Shown piece after piece: positions 7,829 to 13,208 of a stretch of 13,208 nt of DNA (the first letter of the stretch is position 1; the number at the start of each line of letters is the position of its first letter). The position numbers and the translations under genes are program-made. The notes under the pieces were generated by a model. The model saw only the letters and a list, made by a program, of their open reading frames with translations. It did no database searches and was not told the origin of the DNA. Source of the DNA: Butyrivibrio sp. UBA3740 (GTDB lineage Bacteria; Bacillota; Clostridia; Lachnospirales; Lachnospiraceae); assembly GCA_002372465.1 (NCBI GenBank), contig DFGW01000025.1, forward strand, positions 1 through 13,208, read 5' to 3'.

Positions 7829-7860
7829 GAGCGCTGCGATTTGACCGTAGCGCTCTTTTT
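7829..7860 (+). terminator. Intrinsic terminator of tig
   Basis: GAGCGCTGCG (7829-7838) pairs with CGTAGCGCTC (7846-7855), 10 bp with one G-T pair. The loop is ATTTGAC and TTTTT follows. It is 30 bases past the tig stop. Its loop and descending arm overlap the -35 box of the downstream clpP promoter. Confidence 0.9.
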
Positions 7861-7870
7861 GCTCTATAAT
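7841..7870 (+). promoter_or_regulatory. clpP-clpX promoter, overlapping the tig terminator
   Basis: TTGACC (7841-7846, 5 of 6) is followed after 18 bases by a perfect TATAAT (7865-7870). The start site would be near 7877, giving a leader of about 65 bases. No CtsR tandem heptad or CIRCE element is visible here. The leader contains an imperfect inverted repeat, ATTGTG at 7885-7890 with CACAAT at 7911-7916. Confidence 0.65.
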
Positions 7871-7941
7871 GGTTAGTGTGTGATATTGTGGTATGTAGTG
7901 GTACTATGCACACAATTCAGTAATATAGAAGGAGCGGAAAT

Positions 7942-8544
7942 ATGAGTTTAATACCTTACGTCATTGAACAGACAAGCCGTGGAGAGAGATCCTACGATAT
8001 CTATTCCAGACTTTTAAAAGAGAGAATCGTCTTCCTTGGAGAAGAGGTTAATTCAACATCAGCAAGTATCGTGGTAGCACAGCTTCTTTTCCTTGAGGCT
8101 GAGGACCCTAACAAGGATATTCATATGTATATCAACAGCCCCGGAGGCGAGATTACATCCGGAATGGCAATCTACGATACAATGCACTACATCAAGTGCG
8201 ATGTAAGCACTATCTGTATCGGAATGGCTGCCAGCATGGGTGCATTTCTTTTGGCAGGCGGAGCAAAGGGCAAGAGAATGGCTCTTCCTAATGCAGAGAT
8301 TATGATCCATCAGCCCCTTGGCGGAACACAGGGTCAGGCAACAGAAATCGAGATCGCAGCTAAGCATATCATCAGAACCAAAGAGAAATTGAACAGAATG
8401 CTGGCTGAGAACACAGGTAAGCCTTATGAGCAGGTGGCAGCAGATACTGAGCGTGATAACTGGATGACTGCTCAGGAAGCGCTTGATTATGGACTTATTG
8501 ATTCTATCGTAGAGAATCGTCCCAGAGAAAAAGAGGATAAATAA
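7942..8544 (+). CDS. clpP: ATP-dependent Clp protease proteolytic subunit
   Basis: A 200-residue serine protease subunit that forms a double-heptamer chamber and degrades proteins unfolded by ClpX or another Clp ATPase. The catalytic triad is visible: Ser98 in GMAASMGA, His123 in MIHQPLGG and Asp172 in ERDNWM. The N-terminus ([19 protein letters not shown]) has the standard axial-loop sequence without the long propeptide of E. coli Clp[17 protein letters not shown] (64-79) forms the oxyanion/substrate strand. AAGGAG lies 7 bases before the ATG. The stop codon is 2 bases before the clpX start, and the clpX ribosome site lies inside the clpP 3' end, so the two are transcribed together and probably translationally coupled. 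Canonical length; nothing is missing. Confidence 0.98.
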   Translation: MSLIPYVIEQTSRGERSYDIYSRLLKERIVFLGEEVNSTSASIVVAQLLFLEAEDPNKDIHMYINSPGGEITSGMAIYDTMHYIKCDVSTICIGMAASMGAFLLAGGAKGKRMALPNAEIMIHQPLGGTQGQATEIEIAAKHIIRTKEKLNRMLAENTGKPYEQVAADTERDNWMTAQEALDYGLIDSIVENRPREKEDK

Positions 8545-8546
8545 TT

Positions 8547-9815
8547 ATGGCAAAGAATTCCGGAGAGATCAGGTGCTCTTTTTGTAACAAGACACAGGAT
8601 CAGGTAAAAAAGCTTATTGCAGGCCCGGCCGGGGTATATATCTGTGATGAGTGCGTGGACATATGTGCTGATATTATCGAGGAAGAGTTCGATGATGAGC
8701 CTGTTCATGGACAGGATCAGCAGATCAATCTGCTTAAGCCTGTGGAGATAAGGAATTTCCTTGATGAATATGTTATCGGACAGGAAGAAGCCAAGAAGGT
8801 TCTGGCAGTTTCGGTTTACAATCATTACAAGAGAGTCCTTGCTCCCAAGAGTGATGACAAGAATGAAGTAGAGCTTCAAAAGAGCAACATCATCATGATC
8901 GGACCAACAGGTTCAGGTAAGACCTATCTGGCACAGACACTGGCCAAGATCATCAATGTTCCTTTCGCCATCGCAGATGCCACAACTCTTACAGAGGCAG
9001 GATATGTGGGCGAAGATGTTGAGAACATTCTTTTAAAGCTTATTCAGAATGCGGATTATGATATTGAACGTGCCCAGTACGGCATTGTTTATATCGATGA
9101 GATCGACAAGATCACCAAGAAGAGCGAGAACGTGTCCATTACCCGTGATGTTTCCGGTGAGGGCGTTCAGCAGGCGCTTCTTAAGATAGTTGAGGGAACT
9201 GTTGCAAGTGTTCCACCTCAGGGCGGAAGAAAGCATCCTCATCAGGAGCTTATCCAGATTGACACCAGCAACATCCTGTTTATCTGCGGCGGTGCTTTTG
9301 ATGGCCTTGATAAGATCGTTGAGGCAAGACTTGACCGTAACTCCATTGGATTTAATGCGGAGATCGCTGATAAATCCGAGCGTGAGATCGGGGAGGTTTT
9401 GAAGGAGGTTACTCCTCAGGACCTTGTGAAGTTTGGACTTATCCCTGAGTTTGTAGGTCGTGTGCCTATCACAGTTACTCTTGAGGGCCTGTCAAAAGAG
9501 GCTTTGGTGCGGATCCTGACTGAGCCAAAGAATGCACTGGTTAAGCAGTACCAGAAGCTCTTTGATTTCGATAATGTCAAGCTTACCTTCGAGGATGAAG
9601 CTGTTCAGAAGATCGCATCCATGGCTTATGAGAGAGAGACAGGTGCCCGTGGACTTCGCTCCATCATGGAGAAGTCTATGATGGATGTTATGTATGAGAT
9701 TCCATCAGACGACACCATCAGCGAATGTGTGATCACAGATGCATCTGTTGAGGGCACAAGCCAGCCACTTATAGTAAGGGGCAAGGAGCCCAAAAAGCTC
9801 AAACAGGCCAAGTAA
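8547..9815 (+). CDS. clpX: ATP-dependent Clp protease ATP-binding subunit ClpX
   Basis: A 422-residue AAA+ unfoldase that threads substrates into ClpP. The N-terminal zinc-binding domain has Cys10, Cys13, Cys33 and Cys36 (CSFC and CDEC). The AAA+ core shows Walker A GPTGSGKT (119-126), pore loop GYVGED (152-157), Walker B VYIDEID (181-187), RKH loop (228-230), sensor 1 near FICGGAF (245-251), the ClpP-docking IGF loop (267-269), an Arg finger in EFVGRVP (Arg305) and sensor 2 GARGLR (366-371). All key residues are present and length is normal. The start 2 bases after clpP uses GAGG inside clpP. The presence of the IGF loop together with an adjacent ClpP supports a working ClpXP pair. Confidence 0.98.
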   Translation: MAKNSGEIRCSFCNKTQDQVKKLIAGPAGVYICDECVDICADIIEEEFDDEPVHGQDQQINLLKPVEIRNFLDEYVIGQEEAKKVLAVSVYNHYKRVLAPKSDDKNEVELQKSNIIMIGPTGSGKTYLAQTLAKIINVPFAIADATTLTEAGYVGEDVENILLKLIQNADYDIERAQYGIVYIDEIDKITKKSENVSITRDVSGEGVQQALLKIVEGTVASVPPQGGRKHPHQELIQIDTSNILFICGGAFDGLDKIVEARLDRNSIGFNAEIADKSEREIGEVLKEVTPQDLVKFGLIPEFVGRVPITVTLEGLSKEALVRILTEPKNALVKQYQKLFDFDNVKLTFEDEAVQKIASMAYERETGARGLRSIMEKSMMDVMYEIPSDDTISECVITDASVEGTSQPLIVRGKEPKKLKQAK

Positions 9816-9831
9816 TATAAAGGCAATTGAT

Positions 9832-9866
9832 AAAGCGGAGTTTTATAGCTCCGCTTTCATTTTCAA
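9832..9866 (+). terminator. Probable terminator after clpX
   Basis: AAAGCGGAG (9832-9840) pairs perfectly with CTCCGCTTT (9849-9857) around an 8-base loop. CATTTTCAATATTTTT follows, an interrupted T-rich tail. A second small hairpin, CGCC-TGA-GGCG (9875-9885), comes before the engB ribosome site. With no clear promoter in the 89-base gap, engB may depend on partial read-through from clpX. Confidence 0.65.
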
Positions 9867-9904
9867 TATTTTTGCGCCTGAGGCGTATTTTGAAGGGTGA
9901 ATAT

Positions 9905-10522
9905 ATGGTTATAAAGAATGTAAACCTTGAGACGGTCTGTGGAATAACAAGTACACTTCCTGATAACACACTTCCCGAGTTTGCTTTTGCAGGCAAGAGT
10001 AATGTTGGAAAGAGTTCTCTCATAAACGGCCTCATGAACAGGAAGAATTATGCCAGAACCTCCCAGGAGCCCGGCAAGACTCAGACCATCAATTACTACA
10101 ATATCAATAATGAGTTTTATCTGGTGGATCTTCCGGGGTATGGCTTTGCAAGGGTCTCTGAAAAGACCAAGCAGCAGTGGGGGAAGATGATAGAAAATTA
10201 CCTCCATACCTCCAGGCAGCTTCGAAGAGTCTTTTTGCTGATCGATATAAGGCACGACCCATCTGCCAATGATGTTCAGATGTATAAGTGGATAGTTCAT
10301 CAGGGATTCCAGCCGGTTATCATAGCTACCAAGGCTGATAAGATCAAGCCATCACAGATGGAAAAGCACCTTAATATGCTGAGGGCGGGGCTTGGACTTC
10401 CGGAAGAGCTCAGGATATATCCCTATTCAGCTTTGAAGAAGACCGGAAGAGATGAAATCTATGAACTTATGGGCAGTATTTTGGCGGAAGACAAAGATGT
10501 GGCGGAGGATTCCGGGGAATAA
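9905..10522 (+). CDS. engB: Ribosome biogenesis GTP-binding protein EngB (YihA/YsxC)
   Basis: A 205-residue TRAFAC-class GTPase needed for late assembly of the large ribosomal subunit. All five G motifs are visible: G1 GKSNVGKS (30-37), G2 Thr in PGKTQTIN (56-63), G3 DLPGYG (75-80), G4 TKADK (142-146) and G5 YSALKKTG (174-181). QQWGKMIENYL (90-100) and the IDIRHDPSANDVQM segment are typical of EngB. ATG 9905 was chosen because AAGGG lies a few bases upstream and the family begins near here. The frame is open back to 9827, but that part runs through the terminator hairpin and has no ribosome site. Position after clpX matches the tig-clpX-(lon)-engB order known in Firmicutes, here without lon. 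Confidence 0.96.
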   Translation: MVIKNVNLETVCGITSTLPDNTLPEFAFAGKSNVGKSSLINGLMNRKNYARTSQEPGKTQTINYYNINNEFYLVDLPGYGFARVSEKTKQQWGKMIENYLHTSRQLRRVFLLIDIRHDPSANDVQMYKWIVHQGFQPVIIATKADKIKPSQMEKHLNMLRAGLGLPEELRIYPYSALKKTGRDEIYELMGSILAEDKDVAEDSGE

Positions 10523-10523
10523 C

Positions 10524-10543
10524 TGTTAATCAAAGGTTAATCA
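10524..10543 (+). promoter_or_regulatory. 11-bp-period direct repeat, candidate response-regulator site
   Basis: GTTAATCA occurs twice, at 10525 and 10536, exactly 11 bases apart. Read as hexamers it is TGTTAA-N5-GGTTAA, one base from the TGTWAH-N5-TGTWAH box known for WalR; PhoP-type sites are similar. It lies 44 bases upstream of a TATAAT and ahead of a secreted-protein gene. Chance occurrence in AT-rich DNA is possible. Confidence 0.35.
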
Positions 10544-10583
10544 ATTTAAGAGAATATTTATGTGAAATAACGGTAATTTGTCT

Positions 10584-10589
10584 TATAAT
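10584..10589 (+). promoter_or_regulatory. -10 box of the secreted-protein gene
   Basis: A perfect TATAAT lies about 43 bases before the start codon. No good -35 hexamer is found at 16-18 bases (TGTGAA at best), which would suit an activator-dependent promoter. A TTGACA at 10595-10600 has no -10 behind it. Confidence 0.4.
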
Positions 10590-10631
10590 GGTAGTTGACA
10601 CGTAATCAAAATTCAAGTGAGGTGTGTGAAT

Positions 10632-11198
10632 ATGAAGAGTATTATGAAAAGAGTATTCTGTGTAGCAACAGCGGTGATTTTACTGGCACTGAATTTTAAT
10701 ATCACATCTTATGCAGAGAGCGAGTGGCCGGATGCATTTGACCTTGGAGCTCAGACACTTAGCATGAATGCAGGATCCACCCAGAAGGTATGGATGCGTG
10801 CTTTGATCGATTATCAGTACTTTATCGGCAATCATACCAGTAAGGATACCTATGTGGAGTGTACCTATAAGAGCGGAACAGAGGACATCATTATTCACAT
10901 CGGTGCAGATGAACAGGTCAAAAATGTGTTCTTCTATTTCTATGATCAGGACCTTGACAGAACAAAGGACTATGCATCGATAGAAGTTTATGTACAGAAC
11001 ATCAAGCCTGCTCTTACAGATCCTTCAGCAGAAGTTCTTAAGACCTATGCAGGAAACAATGCAGAATTTAATGCATATTATTACTACGCAAATTATCCTG
11101 ATCTTCAGGCGGCATATGGCAAGAACCCGGATGCTCTTCTTGCTCACTACAATGCCTTTGGAAAGAATGAGAAGCGCGTAGCAAACAAGCTGAATTAA
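10632..11198 (+). CDS. Small secreted protein with one C-terminal YYxxNPD-type motif, function unknown
   Basis: A 188-residue exported protein I cannot assign to a function. A signal peptide is clear: basic MKSIMKR, hydrophobic core (about 8-22), likely cleavage after Ala28 in TSYA-ES. The middle (about 30-125) is rich in alternating beta-type sequence and could be a small beta-sandwich. The C-terminal part, FNAYYYYANYPDL (146-158) with HYNAFGKNEKR (172-182), matches a motif of the form F-x-YY-x(3)-NPD...HY-x(3)-G-x(2)-EGR that is repeated in many Lachnospiraceae cell-surface proteins; here it occurs once. The start ATG is preceded by GAGGTG seven bases upstream. A GTG at 10617 overlaps that site and is less likely. 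It is a stand-alone gene with its own -10 box and a terminator behind it. Confidence 0.85.
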   Translation: MKSIMKRVFCVATAVILLALNFNITSYAESEWPDAFDLGAQTLSMNAGSTQKVWMRALIDYQYFIGNHTSKDTYVECTYKSGTEDIIIHIGADEQVKNVFFYFYDQDLDRTKDYASIEVYVQNIKPALTDPSAEVLKTYAGNNAEFNAYYYYANYPDLQAAYGKNPDALLAHYNAFGKNEKRVANKLN

Positions 11199-11220
11199 AC
11201 AAGACTTTAAAAGAAAACAG

Positions 11221-11259
11221 AAAAAAATCGGGCGGTAGTCGAAAGACTACCGCCCGTTT
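11221..11259. terminator. Bidirectional intrinsic terminator with GAAA loop
   Basis: A perfect 12-bp stem, CGGGCGGTAGTC (11229-11240) with GACTACCGCCCG (11245-11256), is closed by GAAA. On the minus strand it is followed by ATTTTTTT, a strong signal for the membrane-protein gene that ends at 11266. On the plus strand it has only TTTC, which is weaker for the secreted-protein gene. Confidence 0.92.
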
Positions 11260-11265
11260 CTGACG

Positions 11266-11880
11266 TTACTTTTGTTGGTCTGTTACATCAATGATCTCAG
11301 CAGTGGTTTCTACAGCTTCCGCATCGCGGATCACCTGATCTGCTGCTTTGCCATATTTGGTGACCCGGGACAAGGTCCAGATGTTTGAGATGCCGTCAAA
11401 GGCAAGGAAATAACCTATGAGCTGGACGATAATCTCTTTTGCCAGAGAGGACTTGAACAGAAGGAAGGCTCCAAGACCTACGGTGAGGAGACCTGTTATA
11501 AGGCAGATCCACCAGAGGCTGTAGCTGTACCTTATAAGTGATACGGTCTGACCCAGATTCATGATTCCGCTGACAATAAGGAAAATACCAAAAAGTTTGG
11601 GAATAAAATCGGTAAAGGTACCGGGGTTGATGAATATCCAGCATCCGATGGCAGCTATCAGGATTCCTATGATAAGCTTGACGGAGTCAAAGGGGAATTT
11701 GACCTTTCTGAATAAGAAGGAAAGAATAAAAACCACTCCGATTATGGCCAGCATAACTGCCAGCGCCTTTGTCATGATGATAAGTGACGCATTTGGCCAG
11801 AAGATAAGGATAAGTCCGATTGCAATGGTGGTCAGTGCTCCCAGCAGGTAGTCAATCTTAATCTTTTTTAGAAATTCCAT
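11266..11880 (-). CDS. DUF308/HdeD-like six-helix membrane protein
   Basis: A 204-residue integral membrane protein with six predicted helices (about 11-28, 34-56, 67-85, 93-113, 121-142, 147-170) and a polar C-terminal tail of about 34 residues. The repeated pattern (L-x-G-I-x-L-I-x-x-G and P-x-x-F near helix junctions, and FIPKLFGIFLIVSGIMNL near 92-109) fits the DUF308 family, whose best-known member is E. coli HdeD, linked to acid resistance. The biochemical role of the family is unknown. The start is supported by GAGAGG 7 bases upstream. It is divergent from clpB across a 149-base region with a large inverted repeat, hinting at shared stress control, which is inference. The family call rests on topology and pattern, not on a database search. 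Confidence 0.75.
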   Translation of the reverse strand: MEFLKKIKIDYLLGALTTIAIGLILIFWPNASLIIMTKALAVMLAIIGVVFILSFLFRKVKFPFDSVKLIIGILIAAIGCWIFINPGTFTDFIPKLFGIFLIVSGIMNLGQTVSLIRYSYSLWWICLITGLLTVGLGAFLLFKSSLAKEIIVQLIGYFLAFDGISNIWTLSRVTKYGKAADQVIRDAEAVETTAEIIDVTDQQK

Positions 11881-11923
11881 TTCTATACCTCTCTTTTTGG
11901 GTTGTGTTTTGGATTATGATAAT

Positions 11924-11970
11924 AGTATAACACTAAAGGGTGTTGACAGAGTAATAATTAGTGTTATACT
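11924..11970. promoter_or_regulatory. 13-bp perfect inverted repeat around the clpB promoter
   Basis: AGTATAACACTAA (11924-11936) and its exact reverse complement TTAGTGTTATACT (11958-11970) are separated by 21 bases. The clpB -35 box lies in the spacer and the clpB -10 TATACT is the end of the right arm. By symmetry the left arm gives TATACT on the minus strand toward the HdeD-like gene. Each arm is itself a quasi-palindrome, AGTRTWAYACT, so this may be two copies of one operator. It is not CIRCE or a CtsR box. Confidence 0.6.
11943..11970 (+). promoter_or_regulatory. clpB promoter
   Basis: A perfect TTGACA (11943-11948) is followed after 16 bases by TATACT (11965-11970). Transcription would begin near 11977 and give a leader of about 53 bases. 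The leader carries a small hairpin, GCCGT (11994-11998) with ACGGC (12010-12014), directly before the ribosome site. Confidence 0.75.
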
Positions 11971-12029
11971 TGTAATAGAACAGAGAACACAAAGCCGTAT
12001 TATACCCTGACGGCGGGAAGGAGTGTTTT

Positions 12030-13208
12030 ATGAATATACAGAAATTTACTCAGAAATCAATCGAAGCAGTTCAGGACTGCGAGAAGATTGCCGTTGAATA
12101 TGGCAATCAGGAAATAGAGCAGGAGCATCTTTTGTATGCCCTCATGACGATTGAGGACAGCCTCATTGCCAAGCTTGTGGAGAGGATGGGTGTTGATGTC
12201 AGATCCTTCATCACAAGGATTGAGCAGGGAATAGGCAAACGCACCAAGGTACAGGGGGGACAGCCCTACATCGGTGCTGATTTGAATAAGGCTCTTTTAT
12301 CTGCAGAGGATGAAGCCAAGGCACTGGGGGATTCCTATGTGTCTGTGGAGCATCTTTTCATGGCAGTTATCAAGAAGGCCAACAAAGAGGTAAAAGAGAT
12401 CCTTTCGGAGTTTGGAATTGACAGGAACAGATTTCTTCAGGTTCTTTCTGAGGTCAGGGGCAACCGGAATGTTACCACGGATAACCCCGAGGCGACCTAC
12501 GATACTCTTAACAAGTACGGAACGGAGCTGGTGGAGAAGGCTAGGAAGCAGAAGCTTGACCCTGTTATTGGAAGAGATACTGAGATCAGAAATGTCATAA
12601 GGATCCTTTCAAGAAAGAGCAAGAACAATCCTGTCCTTATTGGTGAGCCGGGTGTTGGTAAGACCGCAGTTGTAGAGGCTCTTGCTCAGAGAATAGCCGG
12701 CGGAGATGTGCCAAGTGCCCTTAAGGATAAAAAGATCTTTTCCCTTGACATGGGTGCTCTTGTGGCGGGAGCCAAGTATAGAGGTGAATTTGAGGAAAGG
12801 CTCAAAGCAGTTCTTGAGGATGTTAAGCAGTCGGATGGAGAGATAATTCTTTTCATTGATGAGCTGCATCTGATCGTTGGAGCAGGTAAGACCGATGGCG
12901 CCATGGATGCCGGCAATATGCTAAAGCCCATGCTGGCAAGAGGTGAGCTCCACTGCATCGGTGCCACAACTCTTAACGAGTACAGGCAGTACATAGAAAA
13001 GGATGCAGCACTGGAGAGACGTTTCCAGCCTGTTATGGTGGAAGAGCCTACAGTTGAGGATACCATCAGTATCCTTCGTGGACTGAAGGAGAGATATGAG
13101 GTCTTCCACGGTGTTAAGATCATGGATTCAGCCCTTGTGAGTGCAGCTGTTCTTTCCAACAGATATATTTCCGACAGATTTCTTCCGGATAAGGCCATCG
13201 ACCTGGTG
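12030..13208 (+). CDS. clpB: ATP-dependent chaperone ClpB, N-terminal part (runs off the right edge)
   Basis: The first 393 residues of ClpB, the Hsp100 disaggregase that works with DnaK to pull proteins out of aggregates. The frame stays open to the last base. Visible are the double Clp N-domain (about 1-145, with QEHLLYALM at 31-39 and VEHLFMAVI at 106-114), linker [20 protein letters not shown] (155-174), then the first AAA+ domain: Walker A GEPGVGKT (205-212), pore-loop KYRG (249-252), Walker B LFIDELH (274-280) and paired Arg at 330-331 in LERRF. The ClpB-type N-domain and linker separate it from ClpC/ClpE. The middle coiled coil and second AAA+ domain lie beyond the window. AAGGAG is 6 bases before the ATG. 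It has its own strong promoter. Confidence 0.95.
   Translation, partial: MNIQKFTQKSIEAVQDCEKIAVEYGNQEIEQEHLLYALMTIEDSLIAKLVERMGVDVRSFITRIEQGIGKRTKVQGGQPYIGADLNKALLSAEDEAKALGDSYVSVEHLFMAVIKKANKEVKEILSEFGIDRNRFLQVLSEVRGNRNVTTDNPEATYDTLNKYGTELVEKARKQKLDPVIGRDTEIRNVIRILSRKSKNNPVLIGEPGVGKTAVVEALAQRIAGGDVPSALKDKKIFSLDMGALVAGAKYRGEFEERLKAVLEDVKQSDGEIILFIDELHLIVGAGKTDGAMDAGNMLKPMLARGELHCIGATTLNEYRQYIEKDAALERRFQPVMVEEPTVEDTISILRGLKERYEVFHGVKIMDSALVSAAVLSNRYISDRFLPDKAIDLV

Noticed and set aside
7840..7846. TTTGACC, a CtsR heptad half-site, upstream of clpP
   Set aside because: CtsR binds tandem heptads three bases apart. No second copy is present on either side, and the bases are already explained by the terminator loop and the -35 box.
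7613..7876. Arg/Leu-rich open frame overlapping the tig tail in another frame
   Set aside because: It is a by-product of reading the repeated AAG-AAG lysine codons out of frame and runs into the terminator.
9827..9904. N-terminal extension of EngB from a TTG start
   Set aside because: It would run through the terminator hairpin, lacks a ribosome site, and adds a stretch not found in EngB. The ATG at 9905 has AAGGG upstream.
10617..10631. GTG start for the secreted protein five codons upstream
   Set aside because: It overlaps the GAGGTG ribosome site. Starting at ATG 10632 gives a normal signal peptide.
1..13208. CRISPR arrays, insertion sequences, tRNA or rRNA genes, riboswitches
   Set aside because: No repeat-spacer pattern, transposase motif, tRNA cloverleaf or conserved riboswitch core was recognised by eye. 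The only large repeat is the chemoreceptor duplication.

Overview
The window looks like chromosomal DNA from a Gram-positive anaerobe of the Lachnospiraceae, probably Butyrivibrio-like. This is inferred from moderate GC, strong GGAGG-type Shine-Dalgarno sites, a pro-sequence-free ClpP, 44-heptad-type chemoreceptors, a DHFR with the clostridial 'LLVSIP' variant, and a secreted protein ending in the YYxxNPD...HYxxxG motif common in Lachnospiraceae surface proteins. No mobile element, CRISPR array, rRNA or tRNA was found. The species assignment is inference.

Layout. 1-287 (+) is the 3' end of thymidylate synthase (thyA). It converges on a shared terminator with a minus-strand block read right to left: chemoreceptor B (4090-6123), chemoreceptor A (1882-3909), dihydrofolate reductase folA (1270-1764) and a YegS/DgkB-type lipid kinase (333-1241). 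Each chemoreceptor has its own promoter and terminator. folA and the kinase are 28 bp apart and look like one operon. ThyA and FolA together make the dTMP/folate cycle: ThyA oxidises methylene-THF to DHF and FolA reduces it back.

6346-10522 (+) is the protein-quality-control block tig-clpP-clpX-engB: trigger factor with an unusual lysine-rich tail, the ClpXP protease, and a ribosome-assembly GTPase. lon, often found between clpX and engB in Firmicutes, is absent here. tig ends at a strong terminator whose loop carries the -35 box of the clpP promoter.

10632-11198 (+) is a small secreted protein of unknown function behind an 11-bp-period direct repeat that resembles a WalR/PhoP-type site. It converges, across a GAAA-loop terminator, on a six-helix DUF308/HdeD-like membrane protein (11266-11880, minus). 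That gene is divergent from clpB (12030 to the right edge, plus, N-terminal 393 codons). The HdeD-clpB intergenic region carries a perfect 13-bp inverted repeat wrapped around the clpB promoter, which is the most striking regulatory structure in the window.

Most genes are conserved housekeeping or stress genes. The second-look items are regulatory architecture (HdeD/clpB palindrome, terminator-embedded clpP promoter, shared element upstream of both chemoreceptors, direct repeat before the secreted protein), the trigger-factor tail, and the chemoreceptor duplication. I do not see a clearly new multi-gene system.
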